Source: Dolichospermum sp. LEGE 00240
GTDB taxonomy: Bacteria; Cyanobacteriota; Cyanobacteriia; Cyanobacteriales; Nostocaceae
Length of the DNA stretch: 63,733 nucleotides
Direction: 5' to 3'
Assembly: GCF_015207875.1 (NCBI RefSeq)
Contig: NZ_JADEVZ010000026.1
Coordinates: 1-63,733, forward strand
Of the stretch, positions 51,603 through 61,336 are shown piece by piece. A model generated the notes under the pieces. The model did no database searches and had not been told where the DNA came from. It worked only from the letters and a program-made list of their open reading frames with translations. How positions within the stretch are numbered: position 1 is the first letter of the stretch; each line of letters begins with the position of its first letter. The position numbers were made by a program, and so were the translations under genes.

Positions 51603-54600
51603 CTAAGATTGACAGATACTCGGACGTTGATTTTGGTCAATTACATAGGAGGTGTTAGCATCGTCCTTAGCACATAACAAATTCTGCACCCAAGGATCAT
51701 CTCTACCCACTTCTCGGAAATATTCATTGGGTAAATCACCTACTGGTACAACTAATTTTTGGGAAAACCGGTCTGGTGACTGAGAAAGTATGCCGACATC
51801 ATAACCCCATAATCTTATTGGCGGTTGATAGAAGGGTAATTTGTTACCTCCATTATTCGTAGAATACCTTAAATTATCGTCATTAGGACTTGTTAAACTC
51901 GTTGCAAATGGGGCTGTAGCATAAGAACTCTTTCTTAGTTGCATAAAACTACCACTGATCTTGGCATTAACACCTTCCCATGACTCGGCAAAACGGACAT
52001 AATTATGCAAACCACCATTATCTTCTGTAGTCCGCGCAGGAGTATCACCAGCGGCAATAATGACATTGTAAGTAGTGCTTGTAGCCGATTGCAACCACTT
52101 AGTAGCATTATTTTCATTTGCATTTGTGGAAACAATAGAATTCCATAAAACAGGTTTCCATTGATAATCGGCATCGAGTTCTAACTGAGGAACTATAGCT
52201 TTATCATTTATTATCTTTACCTGGCGAATATTTTTTCTATCTGATATTGCAAAAGCCTCTAGTCTTGGTGGCGACTTGTCATTAGATACTCCATAAACAG
52301 CAAGAGGAATAATTAACTCACCAGTATCAACATTCCGTTTAAAAGCAACTCTTCTCAGGAAAGCTGGATTATCCCAACCTTTGTCAGCAGGGGTACCAAC
52401 TGAACCAGTTTTCAAAGAACTCACTGGTTGTCCTTCAATTGCACCCCCACCATTTCTCCAACTGTTCTGTCCATTGTCTTTGAAGCCATTATAAGAAACA
52501 TTAGTCATCGTCCAATGCTTAGGATTGCTAGTAGGACTACTGCAATCTGTGTACTTGGTAGTGTCACAAACTTCATACCCATAATCTAAGTATGAAATGT
52601 TTTTCCTTTGTGTTTGTCTGACAACAGGGGTGACGAAATTATATAAGTAGGAACTAGGCTGACCACCACGCCAACCAGTATTGTCATGTTGACTCTCCAG
52701 TCCATTAACTGACGTACCACTAAAAGTAGAAGTTTTCGGAGCGTAGGTATTGAATAGGAAATTTTTGTTAGTTCCAAAATCATTGTTAATTGTCCGGATA
52801 GTCACTGAGGCCGGATCACTAGAGTTATTATTCCAGTCATAATCTCCCTCATTGCGGAAGCCAAACCGATAGTTATTAGATAGTAATGTCATGGCATCGG
52901 AAATCACAGCCGCAGTTCGCCATGTATCACCAGTAGGACATTGATCAACACCATTAACGCTCAATCTTAGATCCTTGGGACGACAAGCGAAGTTGGAATT
53001 AAGGGTACTCCTTGTATAAAAGTTACTCCAAGTATCATTTAGTGCAGCTGTAAATTCTTCACCACTATGCAGATTAAAGTCACCTTTAATATATGAAGGT
53101 AAATTGGTAGCGACAATCAAACCTTTCTCAGCGTCTCGATAATCTGTTTTCCGCGAGATGTTTGACCCATTTGCGAGGATAATGGCATTAGGACGACGAG
53201 TAGGATCGAGTTTGTAGTCCACTGAACTTTCTAGCTTATTTGCTGTTTTATCAGGATTATCTGAAGTTTTATCTACTAGGGCATCGTCACGGGTAGCGTA
53301 GATAATACCACTGTTGGGAATTAAGTATTCCTGTGATGGTGTTGTTCCCCCAATCTTTTTGGTTTCGTCGCTTAATTCGCTTAATTTACCCAAATCTAAT
53401 ACAGTGGCACGAATTTCTATAGGCTGTCTATCTTGTAGTGGCAGATCATAATTTGTACTTTGATTTGCACCACAATCCACATTCACAAACCTCTCGTCAG
53501 CAGGAATTACACTAAGATCATCCCTCTTACACTTCTTGCTATCAGGAGTAGGAGTAGTTGTATTGTCTGAATGTATTGCCTTAATTTGTCTACCATCTAA
53601 AAACGCAGTTTCAAAAATTGCCCCATGGGGAATCACTGTATCTAAAGGTGTAACACTACCATCTAAAATTTGCAAAGCGCAAATAGCCGCATCAATAGCA
53701 GATCGTTCGGAAAGAGTCCGGTTGGCTGCTGTTTTTGCTAAAGCCCTGGCTAAAAGTCCATCGTCTATGGAGCGCCCATTGGCATATCTTAATGTGGATT
53801 GATAAGTCAAAAGGTTCTGATAATCAGTAACACCTTTTGTTGGTGGTCCATAAACTATGCCATTATTGGATAAACCACCAGTACCACCTCCACCAAAACC
53901 GGTCGGAGGAGTCCAATTAGTTGCAGCAGCCAACGAACTGAGATTCTTCGCTGTGGTACTGTTTGTAGGATCATAAAAACTACTAACACAGGCGATCGGT
54001 GTGGGGGCTGTCTGACTATAACCGGTTTGTTTGTAGTGGTAAACCGCCGTTGCCCGCATTTTCAGATAAGGAGTATTAGCACTAGGTGTAGGAATTGTAA
54101 ATGCTAGACCATCATCATACATTGAATAAGGTGTTGCTTTCCTTGCAGGTGTTACATTATTAACACTATTATAAATCGGCATCATGTCTGACCAAACTGG
54201 CGGTGTCGTAGATGCGCCAGTAAAACTGGTAGTTGCTGCGGTATCAGCACCACGCAAATAAATCCCCGCCCCTGTAACCACCCGCAACCCACCGACAGGA
54301 TCTTGAGGATTCTCTGGTACTTTTGCCGCGTCTAGTTCCCAATCTCCATCTCTATCCGTAGAGCCGACATCAGCTAGGGTCTGAATCTGGGAAAGGCGAT
54401 AGCGATTTTCAGCGGGGGAAGTAGGCTCTGTCCAATTGATACCACTAATGCTTTGAGTATCCGAGGGTTCTGGCCCAACAAACTTCGATTCAGAAGCCTT
54501 CCACCATAATTGAGGTAAATTATGACCAATCTGGATTCTATCTCCTAAGTATTTTTCTTTGGCGTTTTTCAAAAGCAGTGTTGGCTCTGTTGCACTTGGG

Positions 54601-56282
54601 ATCAGGACAGTACCACTAGTATTCAATGTTAGTCCTGTATAACTCGTACCAGTTTTACCATCAGTGGGGCTTGTTGGATAACTCCAGGCATCTATAGGGC
54701 GGAGTGAATCGCCACTACCTTGTAGTGGACTTGTAGAGGCATAACTACCCAAAGCATCCCCATCAAAAGCTACTTCCTTGAAAGGAACTCGGCGAGTCCG
54801 TTTTTGAAAGTAAAGCTGTAGCTGTTCTGAACGGTATTGTGCTATCTGAGGGTCTGTATAGCTAGATAAACCACTTGCATTCTTTCGTTGTTGAATACCT
54901 TGTTGAACTTCCGATGGATCACTTGTTTGAATTGCTCCAGTTCCATCAGTGTTATTAGGATAAGCTGCTATTTGGGCGGCGACTAAGCGATTTACGCGCT
55001 GTGTATAAGCTAGATTATTGTAGGCAACATCAGTTGATGAGTCTGTAACTGATTGATTACCATTAAGAGAGATGACTGTGGAAGGAGTAGAAGAAGAACT
55101 AGGAGTATTACCTTTACCTGGGAATAAATCAAAACTAGTATAACGAGTGACTCCTCCTGTAAATCCTCCATTACTTATATTTCCGCCTACGGTGATTTTG
55201 GCATTGTCAGCCTCGTAAAAACAGGAATTTGGACTACTGACTTGATATATCCTAATATTGGCTGAACCTGAACCAGTAAGGAAGTTGGCATTGGTAAAAA
55301 TGCGCCCATTCAGTCGAAAATCAACACCAGGAGTTAAGCCTAAGTCGTCTTGATAAACTACGGCATTGTTAATTAGAGATTGTTGAACTTTATCTTGTTC
55401 ATACTCTAGGGCTGAGAAACTTCTATTGCCAGTGTTGACTTCATAGTTACTGCTAGTCCCGCTAGGAATGGTGGTAGTAGAGGTGATGGGAACTGTAACA
55501 GTGTAGACGAAAAATGCCTTCACCAATCTTAATGATTTATTGCCTTTAAACCAACCATTGACACCAACCAAACTAGCGCTAGTCACTTTATTCGTACCAC
55601 AGTTTCCACCTATACTCGTAAAAGTCATAGGTGTGGTTCTAGCTTGGATGGGATTTCTTTTGACTTTATATTGAGTGTTAGTGCTATTCAAGTCTGGATT
55701 TTTATAATAAATCCCGTACAAGGTGTAGCTATCAAATTTACCATTATTATCGGTATCAACTGGGAATTGCCATGCTGTTTTTAATTCTTTGCCGGTAGTG
55801 TTAGCACAAACCCCAGCATTTAACCCATTACTAGGATCAATGCAGTTGATTGTCAGATTTTTTTCATCACCAAAGGTGTATTCATCTTTGTATGTGACTA
55901 AAACCCCATCTAATCCTGCTTCGGTGGGTGTGGCTCTTGCTAGTCGGTTATCATCAAATAGTTTCTTTAATTTTGCTCTGGCTCTGTCAATCGCCGGAGC
56001 AGCAGAACTCATGGCTACTTGATTGACGCGGACGTTACTAGCGATTTTCGCTCGATCAAAGGAACGAAACATGATAGCAGTGGTTAATAAAACTACGACT
56101 ATGGATACCATTGCCACTGTTGGCAATACGAAACCTGGGTTGGCACTTTGCTGTTGTTTTTGAGTCCCAAAAACAGTTCTTAATAACCAAATAATTTGTT
56201 TTTTTATGGTTGCTAGAAACCGCCGGATAAATCTCGTAGAGATGCTGGTAATTTTTTTTAATGGCTGACGTTTTCGAGACAT
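51603..56282 (-). CDS. hpsA: Hormogonium polysaccharide biosynthesis protein HpsA
   Basis: A 1559-residue protein that fits HpsA in length and place. The N-terminus is basic with RRFLATIKKQIIWLLRTVFG, then PGFVLPTVAMVSIVVVLLTT (about residues 48-67), a pilin-like segment with G-F at the cleavage point and a hydrophobic helix, though the usual glutamate at +5 is absent. The long remainder is rich in S, T, N and D, with many short aromatic-glycine stretches, and is presumably exported. In N. punctiforme hpsA is needed for hormogonium polysaccharide secretion and gliding. It is first in the cluster, followed by hpsB, hpsC and hpsD. Confidence 0.85.
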   Translation of the reverse strand: MSRKRQPLKKITSISTRFIRRFLATIKKQIIWLLRTVFGTQKQQQSANPGFVLPTVAMVSIVVVLLTTAIMFRSFDRAKIASNVRVNQVAMSSAAPAIDRARAKLKKLFDDNRLARATPTEAGLDGVLVTYKDEYTFGDEKNLTINCIDPSNGLNAGVCANTTGKELKTAWQFPVDTDNNGKFDSYTLYGIYYKNPDLNSTNTQYKVKRNPIQARTTPMTFTSIGGNCGTNKVTSASLVGVNGWFKGNKSLRLVKAFFVYTVTVPITSTTTIPSGTSSNYEVNTGNRSFSALEYEQDKVQQSLINNAVVYQDDLGLTPGVDFRLNGRIFTNANFLTGSGSANIRIYQVSSPNSCFYEADNAKITVGGNISNGGFTGGVTRYTSFDLFPGKGNTPSSSSTPSTVISLNGNQSVTDSSTDVAYNNLAYTQRVNRLVAAQIAAYPNNTDGTGAIQTSDPSEVQQGIQQRKNASGLSSYTDPQIAQYRSEQLQLYFQKRTRRVPFKEVAFDGDALGSYASTSPLQGSGDSLRPIDAWSYPTSPTDGKTGTSYTGLTLNTSGTVLIPSATEPTLLLKNAKEKYLGDRIQIGHNLPQLWWKASESKFVGPEPSDTQSISGINWTEPTSPAENRYRLSQIQTLADVGSTDRDGDWELDAAKVPENPQDPVGGLRVVTGAGIYLRGADTAATTSFTGASTTPPVWSDMMPIYNSVNNVTPARKATPYSMYDDGLAFTIPTPSANTPYLKMRATAVYHYKQTGYSQTAPTPIACVSSFYDPTNSTTAKNLSSLAAATNWTPPTGFGGGGTGGLSNNGIVYGPPTKGVTDYQNLLTYQSTLRYANGRSIDDGLLARALAKTAANRTLSERSAIDAAICALQILDGSVTPLDTVIPHGAIFETAFLDGRQIKAIHSDNTTTPTPDSKKCKRDDLSVIPADERFVNVDCGANQSTNYDLPLQDRQPIEIRATVLDLGKLSELSDETKKIGGTTPSQEYLIPNSGIIYATRDDALVDKTSDNPDKTANKLESSVDYKLDPTRRPNAIILANGSNISRKTDYRDAEKGLIVATNLPSYIKGDFNLHSGEEFTAALNDTWSNFYTRSTLNSNFACRPKDLRLSVNGVDQCPTGDTWRTAAVISDAMTLLSNNYRFGFRNEGDYDWNNNSSDPASVTIRTINNDFGTNKNFLFNTYAPKTSTFSGTSVNGLESQHDNTGWRGGQPSSYLYNFVTPVVRQTQRKNISYLDYGYEVCDTTKYTDCSSPTSNPKHWTMTNVSYNGFKDNGQNSWRNGGGAIEGQPVSSLKTGSVGTPADKGWDNPAFLRRVAFKRNVDTGELIIPLAVYGVSNDKSPPRLEAFAISDRKNIRQVKIINDKAIVPQLELDADYQWKPVLWNSIVSTNANENNATKWLQSATSTTYNVIIAAGDTPARTTEDNGGLHNYVRFAESWEGVNAKISGSFMQLRKSSYATAPFATSLTSPNDDNLRYSTNNGGNKLPFYQPPIRLWGYDVGILSQSPDRFSQKLVVPVGDLPNEYFREVGRDDPWVQNLLCAKDDANTSYVIDQNQRPSICQS

Positions 56283-56584
56283 AGTTGCTTCTTTGTCAAG
56301 TAATTGGAGTGAATATTTTCTGGTTATGATTACAAATAATTCTGACTGCCAAATTTAGGGCAGAACTTTATATAGAGGTCGTTAGTAACCTGAAATATGC
56401 TGAGAGTGATTGTGTGTGAGTATTTCGGTTATGACATTGTTGACAACCAAACTCTGAAGACAGCACTTTTATACTACCCACTTTTTATAGAAAAATATCA
56501 CTTGTCAAAATAAAGATATACACAGTCAAATCGGCGGTTAGAAACCGCATCTACACAAGCAAAGTCCACCTGCGTGGACTAATG
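56283..56584. promoter_or_regulatory. Upstream region of hpsA
   Basis: This gap carries the likely hpsA promoter in an AT-rich stretch (56283-56500); I cannot point to a convincing sigma-70 or SigJ/SigC-type box by eye. At 56528-56577 there is a GGCGGTTAGAAACCGC hairpin and a GTCCACCTGCGTGGAC palindrome of the dispersed family. Confidence 0.4.
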
Positions 56585-56591
56585 AAAAATC

Positions 56592-56750
56592 GGCGTTGCT
56601 GAATCGAGGTATGAAATTCCCAAATTGAACCTTTAAAACTCAAACCTCAGTGCGTCTTTGCTACGGCAGTCGCTCATGGGGGAAACCCCCAAGACCGCGC
56701 TGCCTCGCCTTTGCGTGAGACTAAAATTCATACCCTTAATCAGCAACGCC
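56592..56750. mobile_element. MITE family E, copy 2, with 7-bp target duplication
   Basis: A 159-bp element with ends GGCGTTGCTGAATCGAGGT and its imperfect inverse ending CAGCAACGCC, including TATGAA/TTCATA arms. It is flanked by exact AAAAATC repeats (56585-56591 and 56751-56757). Inside lies GGGGGAAACCCCC. It sits within the older palindromic repeat before it. Confidence 0.88.
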
Positions 56751-56791
56751 AAAAATCAAATAGGAGTCCTATAGCAACTTACATTAATAAA

Positions 56792-59119
56792 TTAAACTTT
56801 TTGTAATTGTGCTACTCTGGGGTCTACGATTTTTTGTCCTAAACTAGTGAATTTGATTGCTACAGAAACCTTATTTCCTTCTCCAAATACGTGAGTAATT
56901 TCACCAAGTCCAAAAGACTTATGTAATACTCTATCACCTACTTGCCAAATTCTGGAAGTGCTTTGTTTACTAGTGCTTGCAGAGGTGGTTTTAGTCGAAC
57001 TACGGGTAGCTTTATTTTGGGTAGTTAATAATTCTGCGGGTATTTCATCGAGAAATTGCGATCGCATTGCCGGTTCTCTGGACCCATATAAACGTCTTTC
57101 TCTGGCATGGGATAAAAACAACCGTTCTTGAGCGCGGGTAATACCCACATAACACAAACGCCGTTCCTCTTCTAACAATGAAGGATCTTGTAAAGAACGA
57201 TAACCCGGAAAAAGTCCCTGTTCTAAACCCACCAAAAAGACAACAGGAAACTCTAACCCTTTAGAAGCGTGTAAAGTCATTAAAGAAACCGCCGTTTGTC
57301 CCTCTTTTAAATTATCTAAATCAGAACTCAAAGCCGCACTTTGCAAAAATGCCTGTAAAGAAATATCTTCTCCAGCATTTTCTTCTTGAAATTGCAGCAT
57401 AGCATTGTATAATTCATTGACATTACTAATTCTATTGTCAGCTTCATCTGTAGCTTGATCTTGCAATTCCTTAATATAGCCAGAATCCTCTAAAATCCCT
57501 TGTAAAATTTCCGAACCGGGAACAACTTTGATTTGTTCTTGACGATTTTGAATCATGGCGGCGAAATTATTCACAGCTTTGGCCGAACGTCCTGCTAAAG
57601 TATTTACAGATGTTTCATCACTTAATATTTCCCATAATGTTGTTCCTAATTGTTGAGAAGCATTCACCAAAGCATCAACAGTAGATTTACCAATTCCCCG
57701 CCGAGGTGTGTTGATAACTCGTAATAAACTGACAGTATCCGCTGGGTTATTAATCGCCCTTAAATATGCCACAGCATCTTTAATTTCTCTGCGATCGTAA
57801 AACTTCATACCTCCCACAACTGTATAAGGAATTTGATATTTTACTAATAATTCTTCAAAAGGTCGAGATTGAGCATTTGTTCGATATAAAATTGCAAAGT
57901 TACCCCAATTTAATTCCGGGTTTTGATGCTCTAAATTTCTAATTTGGTTAATCACAAAAGCTGCTTCTGCCATTTCTTCATCAGCTTTATGACAATAAAT
58001 TCCTTCTCCTGGTTCTCTTGTGGCTTTGAGGATTTTATCAATCCGTTGAGTGTTATTTTCAATTAATTCATTAGCAGCTTGGAGAATATTTTCGCATGAG
58101 CGATAATTTTCTTCTAATTTTACCATAGAACGAGTATCATCATCTGCTAAACCATCGCCAAAATTTTCCTGAAATTCTAGCAAAATGGTAAAATCCGCCA
58201 TTCTAAAACTATAAATTGACTGGTCAGCATCACCAACCACAAACACAGAGCGATTTTGCCATTTCCATTCACTTTTACGGGTTTCTCCATTTGTCACCAA
58301 AAGCTGAATTAGATCATATTGAGTTCGGTTGGTGTCTTGATATTCATCAACCAGAATATGACAAAATTTTTGATGCCAATAAGCTAAAACTTGCTCGTTT
58401 TGTTGAAATAATCGGGTAGGAATTAAAATTAAATCATCAAAATCTAAAGCGTTATTTTGGGCAAGTTTATCCTGGTAGCGATTATAAACATCAGTAATAA
58501 CTCTACCCCGATAGTCTGGTTGTTCACTTTCAAATTGTTGGGGAGAAAGTCCTTGATTTTTGGCGTTACTAATAGCGTAGCGAATAGATTTAGGTTCAAA
58601 TTTTTTACTATCTAAATTTAAATCTTTAGTAACTATTTCTTTAATCACACTTTGGACATCAGATTCATCAAAGATGGAAAAGTTTTTATTCCATTTTCTA
58701 CCTTTTTCATCTTGATACTTTTCGATATCCCAGCGCAGAATCCGCGAGAATAAACTGTGAAAAGTTCCACACCACATATCTTTAATAGTAGTGCGGTAAA
58801 CCTGTGTTTTTAGTAAGCTTTGTTCATATTCTGTCAGCAAATCAAACTTCTTACCATGTTGTGATATTGCTAATTGTTCAGTAAATATCCTTTGAATTCT
58901 TTCCTTCATTTCCCTAGCAGCTTTATTGGTAAATGTCACCGCGAGGATATTTTCAGGATTAACACGATGTTTAATAATTAAATTAGCAATGCGGTAAGTC
59001 AGCGCCCGGGTTTTCCCGGAACCAGCACCAGCAACGACCAACAAGGGTCCGCAGTAGTGTTCGACGGCTTGACGTTGACTAGGATTAAGGTGAGCAAGAA
59101 AATCAATATTTGTGGTCAT
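56792..59119 (-). CDS. pcrA: UvrD/PcrA-type ATP-dependent DNA helicase
   Basis: A 775-residue superfamily 1A helicase, 3'-5'. LNPSQRQAVEHYCGPLLVVA (Q motif), GAGSGKTRAL (Walker A, about residues 32-41), AVTFTNKAAREMKERI, LVDEYQDTNRTQY (Walker B), VGDADQSIYSFRMAD (motif III), LEENYRS (IV), TLHASKGLEFPVVFLVGLEQG (V) and EERRLCYVGITRAQERLFLS (VI) are all visible. The C-terminal WQVGDRVLHKSFGLGEITHV is the Tudor-like PcrA tail that contacts RNA polymerase. It acts in repair and removal of stalled complexes. Complete. Confidence 0.95.
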   Translation of the reverse strand: MTTNIDFLAHLNPSQRQAVEHYCGPLLVVAGAGSGKTRALTYRIANLIIKHRVNPENILAVTFTNKAAREMKERIQRIFTEQLAISQHGKKFDLLTEYEQSLLKTQVYRTTIKDMWCGTFHSLFSRILRWDIEKYQDEKGRKWNKNFSIFDESDVQSVIKEIVTKDLNLDSKKFEPKSIRYAISNAKNQGLSPQQFESEQPDYRGRVITDVYNRYQDKLAQNNALDFDDLILIPTRLFQQNEQVLAYWHQKFCHILVDEYQDTNRTQYDLIQLLVTNGETRKSEWKWQNRSVFVVGDADQSIYSFRMADFTILLEFQENFGDGLADDDTRSMVKLEENYRSCENILQAANELIENNTQRIDKILKATREPGEGIYCHKADEEMAEAAFVINQIRNLEHQNPELNWGNFAILYRTNAQSRPFEELLVKYQIPYTVVGGMKFYDRREIKDAVAYLRAINNPADTVSLLRVINTPRRGIGKSTVDALVNASQQLGTTLWEILSDETSVNTLAGRSAKAVNNFAAMIQNRQEQIKVVPGSEILQGILEDSGYIKELQDQATDEADNRISNVNELYNAMLQFQEENAGEDISLQAFLQSAALSSDLDNLKEGQTAVSLMTLHASKGLEFPVVFLVGLEQGLFPGYRSLQDPSLLEEERRLCYVGITRAQERLFLSHARERRLYGSREPAMRSQFLDEIPAELLTTQNKATRSSTKTTSASTSKQSTSRIWQVGDRVLHKSFGLGEITHVFGEGNKVSVAIKFTSLGQKIVDPRVAQLQKV

Positions 59120-59340
59120 AAACTATAACAATGATGAAAAGGACAATTTGTTATCGGGTTATTCTGTCAACGTCAAACTCAGTACAAAGAATCAAACAAA
59201 AGCAGCATAATGGGGCAAAAATGATAAAAATTTACTTGAATTGCTAAACTTTCAGAAAATTTGATATATTGTGCGATTATTTAGTTTTATCCTTGCTTCC
59301 CAACTAGCAACTTAATGTTACTGGATTTTGTGTAAAGTTT

Positions 59341-59436
59341 TATCATAAGACCTCGCGCTAAGTGGGAAACTCAGTGTCTTCAGACCTGAGAGGGAAACGA
59401 GTCGTGCGGTTTTAACCGCTTTGAATATTTTTTCAT
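59341..59436 (+). ncRNA. Candidate Yfr2/Cyano-1-type small RNA, copy 2
   Basis: AAGTGGGAAAC at 59360-59370, CCTGAGAGGGAAACGA at about 59385-59400, a GCGGTTTTAACCGC hairpin and TTGAATATTTTTTCAT terminator follow in the same order as at 25527-25620. TATCAT at 59341-59346 may be the -10 box. Stem bases differ from the first copy while pairing is retained, suggesting selection on structure. An open frame across 59421-59660 begins inside the terminator and is not credible. Confidence 0.6.
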
Positions 59437-59445
59437 TACCGCCTT

Positions 59446-59519
59446 GGAGTTGGGAAATTCGGGGTACTCTTGTGATGTACTTTCAACGGGACAATTACCG
59501 ATTCAAGTTTCCCAACTCT
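59446..59519. repeat. Long hairpin downstream of the candidate small RNA
   Basis: GGAGTTGGGAAA and TTTCCCAACTC close a loop of about 50 bases containing GGGGTAC...GTACTTT. It could be an RNA element or a small mobile remnant. No T-run follows. Confidence 0.4.
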
Positions 59520-59960
59520 GTACGCATAATGTTTTGCTCTCAAGAGCCTCCCATTTCTGGGGTAATGTTAGCTGATGCCTACGGCACGCTGCGCGAACGA
59601 CCAGTTATAAGAGCTTACTTGAGCTTGCAACACTGTTCCAGTGACCTTAGAACTGTTTAATCACAAGCGACAGAGCGGGGAACTAGCTATGCCTGACGGC
59701 ACGCTGGCGCGAACGCATTCCGAGGTGTCGTGACTCAAATAACGGCTACCCTTCGACTATGCTCAGGGTGGTCTGGTCAGTACGGCTTGCTTGATTACTC
59801 TTGCAAGCTCAGTCCCTTTAGGGTTGGGTTACTGACACTTGTGAAGAACTCTAGATGTAAGATAAACCAATAATCTCTAATCTCTCACCCTGATTAGTGA
59901 GGGAAAGTACCGATTAACAGCCTTTTGGTTGTAAATATCTAGGTAAGAAACTCAACTTTC
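59520..59960. other. Leader and repeat region before the CAAD gene
   Basis: The stretch has two copies of a (CTAC/TGAC)GGCACGCTG(C/G)CGCGAACG unit (about 59580 and 59696), a CCCTTCGACTATGCTCAGGG hairpin and AGGGTTGGGTTACTGACAC. No open frame or tRNA is seen. It probably includes the CAAD gene promoter close to 59880-59940. Confidence 0.45.
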
Positions 59961-59966
59961 AAAATC

Positions 59967-60416
59967 ATGGAAACAAAAATGCAAGAACCAGAATTTAAAG
60001 AAACCCAGTCTCAAGAAACAACCATACCCGAAATTAACACTCAACCCGGGAATTTGACCAAACTTCAACCCCCTATGCAGTCCCAAGAACAATGGCTGAA
60101 ATACGGACAACAAATTTCTGGTTTTTTGGGGACATTACCAGACTATGTAGGTAAATTCTTTGGTCAATATCAGCAGCCCATCGTTAGTATTGGTTTAGTT
60201 GTGACAGCAGTAGTCACAGTTAAGGTACTATTGGCTGTATTAGACGCTCTTAATGATGTTCCTTTGGTAGCACCTACATTTGAATTAATTGGTATTGGTT
60301 ATTCTGTGTGGTTTGTTTATCGCTATTTACTCAAAGCTTCTAGCAGACAGGAGTTATCTGGAGAAATTAACACCCTCAAATCCCAAGTTGTGGGTAAGCA
60401 CACTTCTAAATCTTAA
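59967..60416 (+). CDS. CAAD-domain membrane protein (CurT/CURT1-like)
   Basis: A 149-residue protein. The first 60 residues are glutamine- and proline-rich and acidic; QSQEQWLKYGQQISGFLGTL leads into the CAAD domain with two hydrophobic helices (about 72-100, VSIGLVVTAVVTVKVLLAVL; and 105-127, LVAPTFELIGIGYSVWFVYR) and a final amphipathic stretch with LLKASSR. CAAD domains anchor some cyanobacterial aminoacyl-tRNA synthetases to membranes, and the same fold in CurT/CURT1 bends thylakoids. No synthetase is fused here, so the curvature role is the likelier one. ATG at 59979 is an alternative start. Confidence 0.82.
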   Translation: METKMQEPEFKETQSQETTIPEINTQPGNLTKLQPPMQSQEQWLKYGQQISGFLGTLPDYVGKFFGQYQQPIVSIGLVVTAVVTVKVLLAVLDALNDVPLVAPTFELIGIGYSVWFVYRYLLKASSRQELSGEINTLKSQVVGKHTSKS

Positions 60417-60436
60417 CTAACAAATTTAGATAATCT

Positions 60437-60476
60437 TAGATACCCGACTCTTTAAAGAAATCGGGTATCTTTTTTC
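60437..60476 (+). terminator. Rho-independent terminator after the CAAD gene
   Basis: AGATACCCGA and TCGGGTATCT pair over CTCTTTAAAGAAA, followed by TTTTTTCTTTTTT. It begins about 20 bp after the stop codon, and the T-run supports real termination on the plus strand. Confidence 0.8.
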
Positions 60477-60496
60477 TTTTTTACTTTCTTATAAAT

Positions 60497-60565
60497 ATGG
60501 TTTGCTGATAGCGTAGCGTGGCGTAAGCCATAAAAGTTGTCTGTGAGGGTAGGGAACAAGGAACT
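60497..60565. repeat. Dispersed repeat
   Basis: GCTGATAGCGTAGCGTGGCG with AAGTTGTCTGTGAGGGTAGG is the inverse relative of the repeats at 32238 and 46540. Confidence 0.6.
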
Positions 60566-60821
60566 TTCTAACAGGGAATAAATTGGTGTGTACTTCATGA
60601 GAATGGGAAACGCTATAAAGCCAAGAGTTCGTTGTTTTTTGTGAATTTAGAATATGTTACTTATGTGACTCTAAGTATATGTGGCAAAAAGATTATTTAT
60701 AACTGAAAGATCACGGTTGTGTTTATAAATAACACCTCCTAGCATCATATACATATTTAACCTGTTTGGATAAGAATTTGTAAAGGTTTACCACTGCTCA
60801 ACAGTGTCAAGTACCTCCAAA

Positions 60822-61168
60822 CCAGGGAATTTATTCCCTGTCTAAAAGCTCAAGTCGGTTAAAACCAACTATTTTGGCGGTATTTATTCGAGAAATAGGA
60901 TAATTCCTGATTTTAATTTAATTAAAGTGCGTTTTAACGCACTTTAGCTATTAGACCGGAACTTCAGTTCCGGGCGGGTATGAAAGCTAACTAAACTTGA
61001 GCCAGGGAATTTATTCCCTGTCTAAAAGCTCAAGTCGGTTTTAACCGACTATTTTGGCGGTATTTATTCGAGAAATAGGATAATTTTTGATTTTGATTTA
61101 ATCAGAGTGCGTTTCAACGTACTTTAGCTATTAGACCGGAACTGAAGTTCCGGGTGGGTATAAAAGCT
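60822..61168. repeat. Tandem pair of palindrome clusters (180-bp unit)
   Basis: Two units (60822-61001 and 61002-about 61168) each hold four palindromes in the same order: AGGGAATTTATTCCCT, GTCGGTT..AACCGAC, GTGCGTTTTAACGCAC and CCGGAACTTCAGTTCCGG. The second unit differs by some 10-15 bases, mainly in loops, with stems mostly retained. Two of the palindromes reappear around 26830-27021. No coding frame fits. Region 60566-60821 is AT rich and shows nothing else. Confidence 0.85.
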
Positions 61169-61195
61169 TAGTTACCAAGTGAAAAGGAAAAAATA

Positions 61196-61336
61196 TGTCT
61201 AACAACTCTTTTCTCCCTCAAACCGCGACAACCATTATTTTTATAGATGCCTCCGTTTCCGACTATCAGACCCTACAAACAGGAGTTGTAGAGGGTGTAA
61301 AATCAATTATTATTTCCCCAGATCCAATACTGTAGC
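61196..61336 (+). pseudogene. N-terminal remnant of a DUF4347 surface-protein gene
   Basis: ATG at 61196 opens a frame of 46 codons: MSNNSFLPQ, then TIIFIDASVSDYQTLQTGV and SIIISPDPIL, stop. I...FID-x-S-V-x-DY-x-x-L-x-x-G-V is the start of DUF4347 domains, found at the N-termini of very large cyanobacterial cell-surface proteins. The rest of the domain (where HIVSHG would lie) is missing. GGAAAAAAT precedes the start. It may have been the original head of the repeat protein that begins 290 bp later. Confidence 0.7.

Noticed and set aside
59421-59660. Open frame of 79 codons
   Set aside because: It starts within the terminator of the candidate small RNA and covers hairpins and dispersed repeats.
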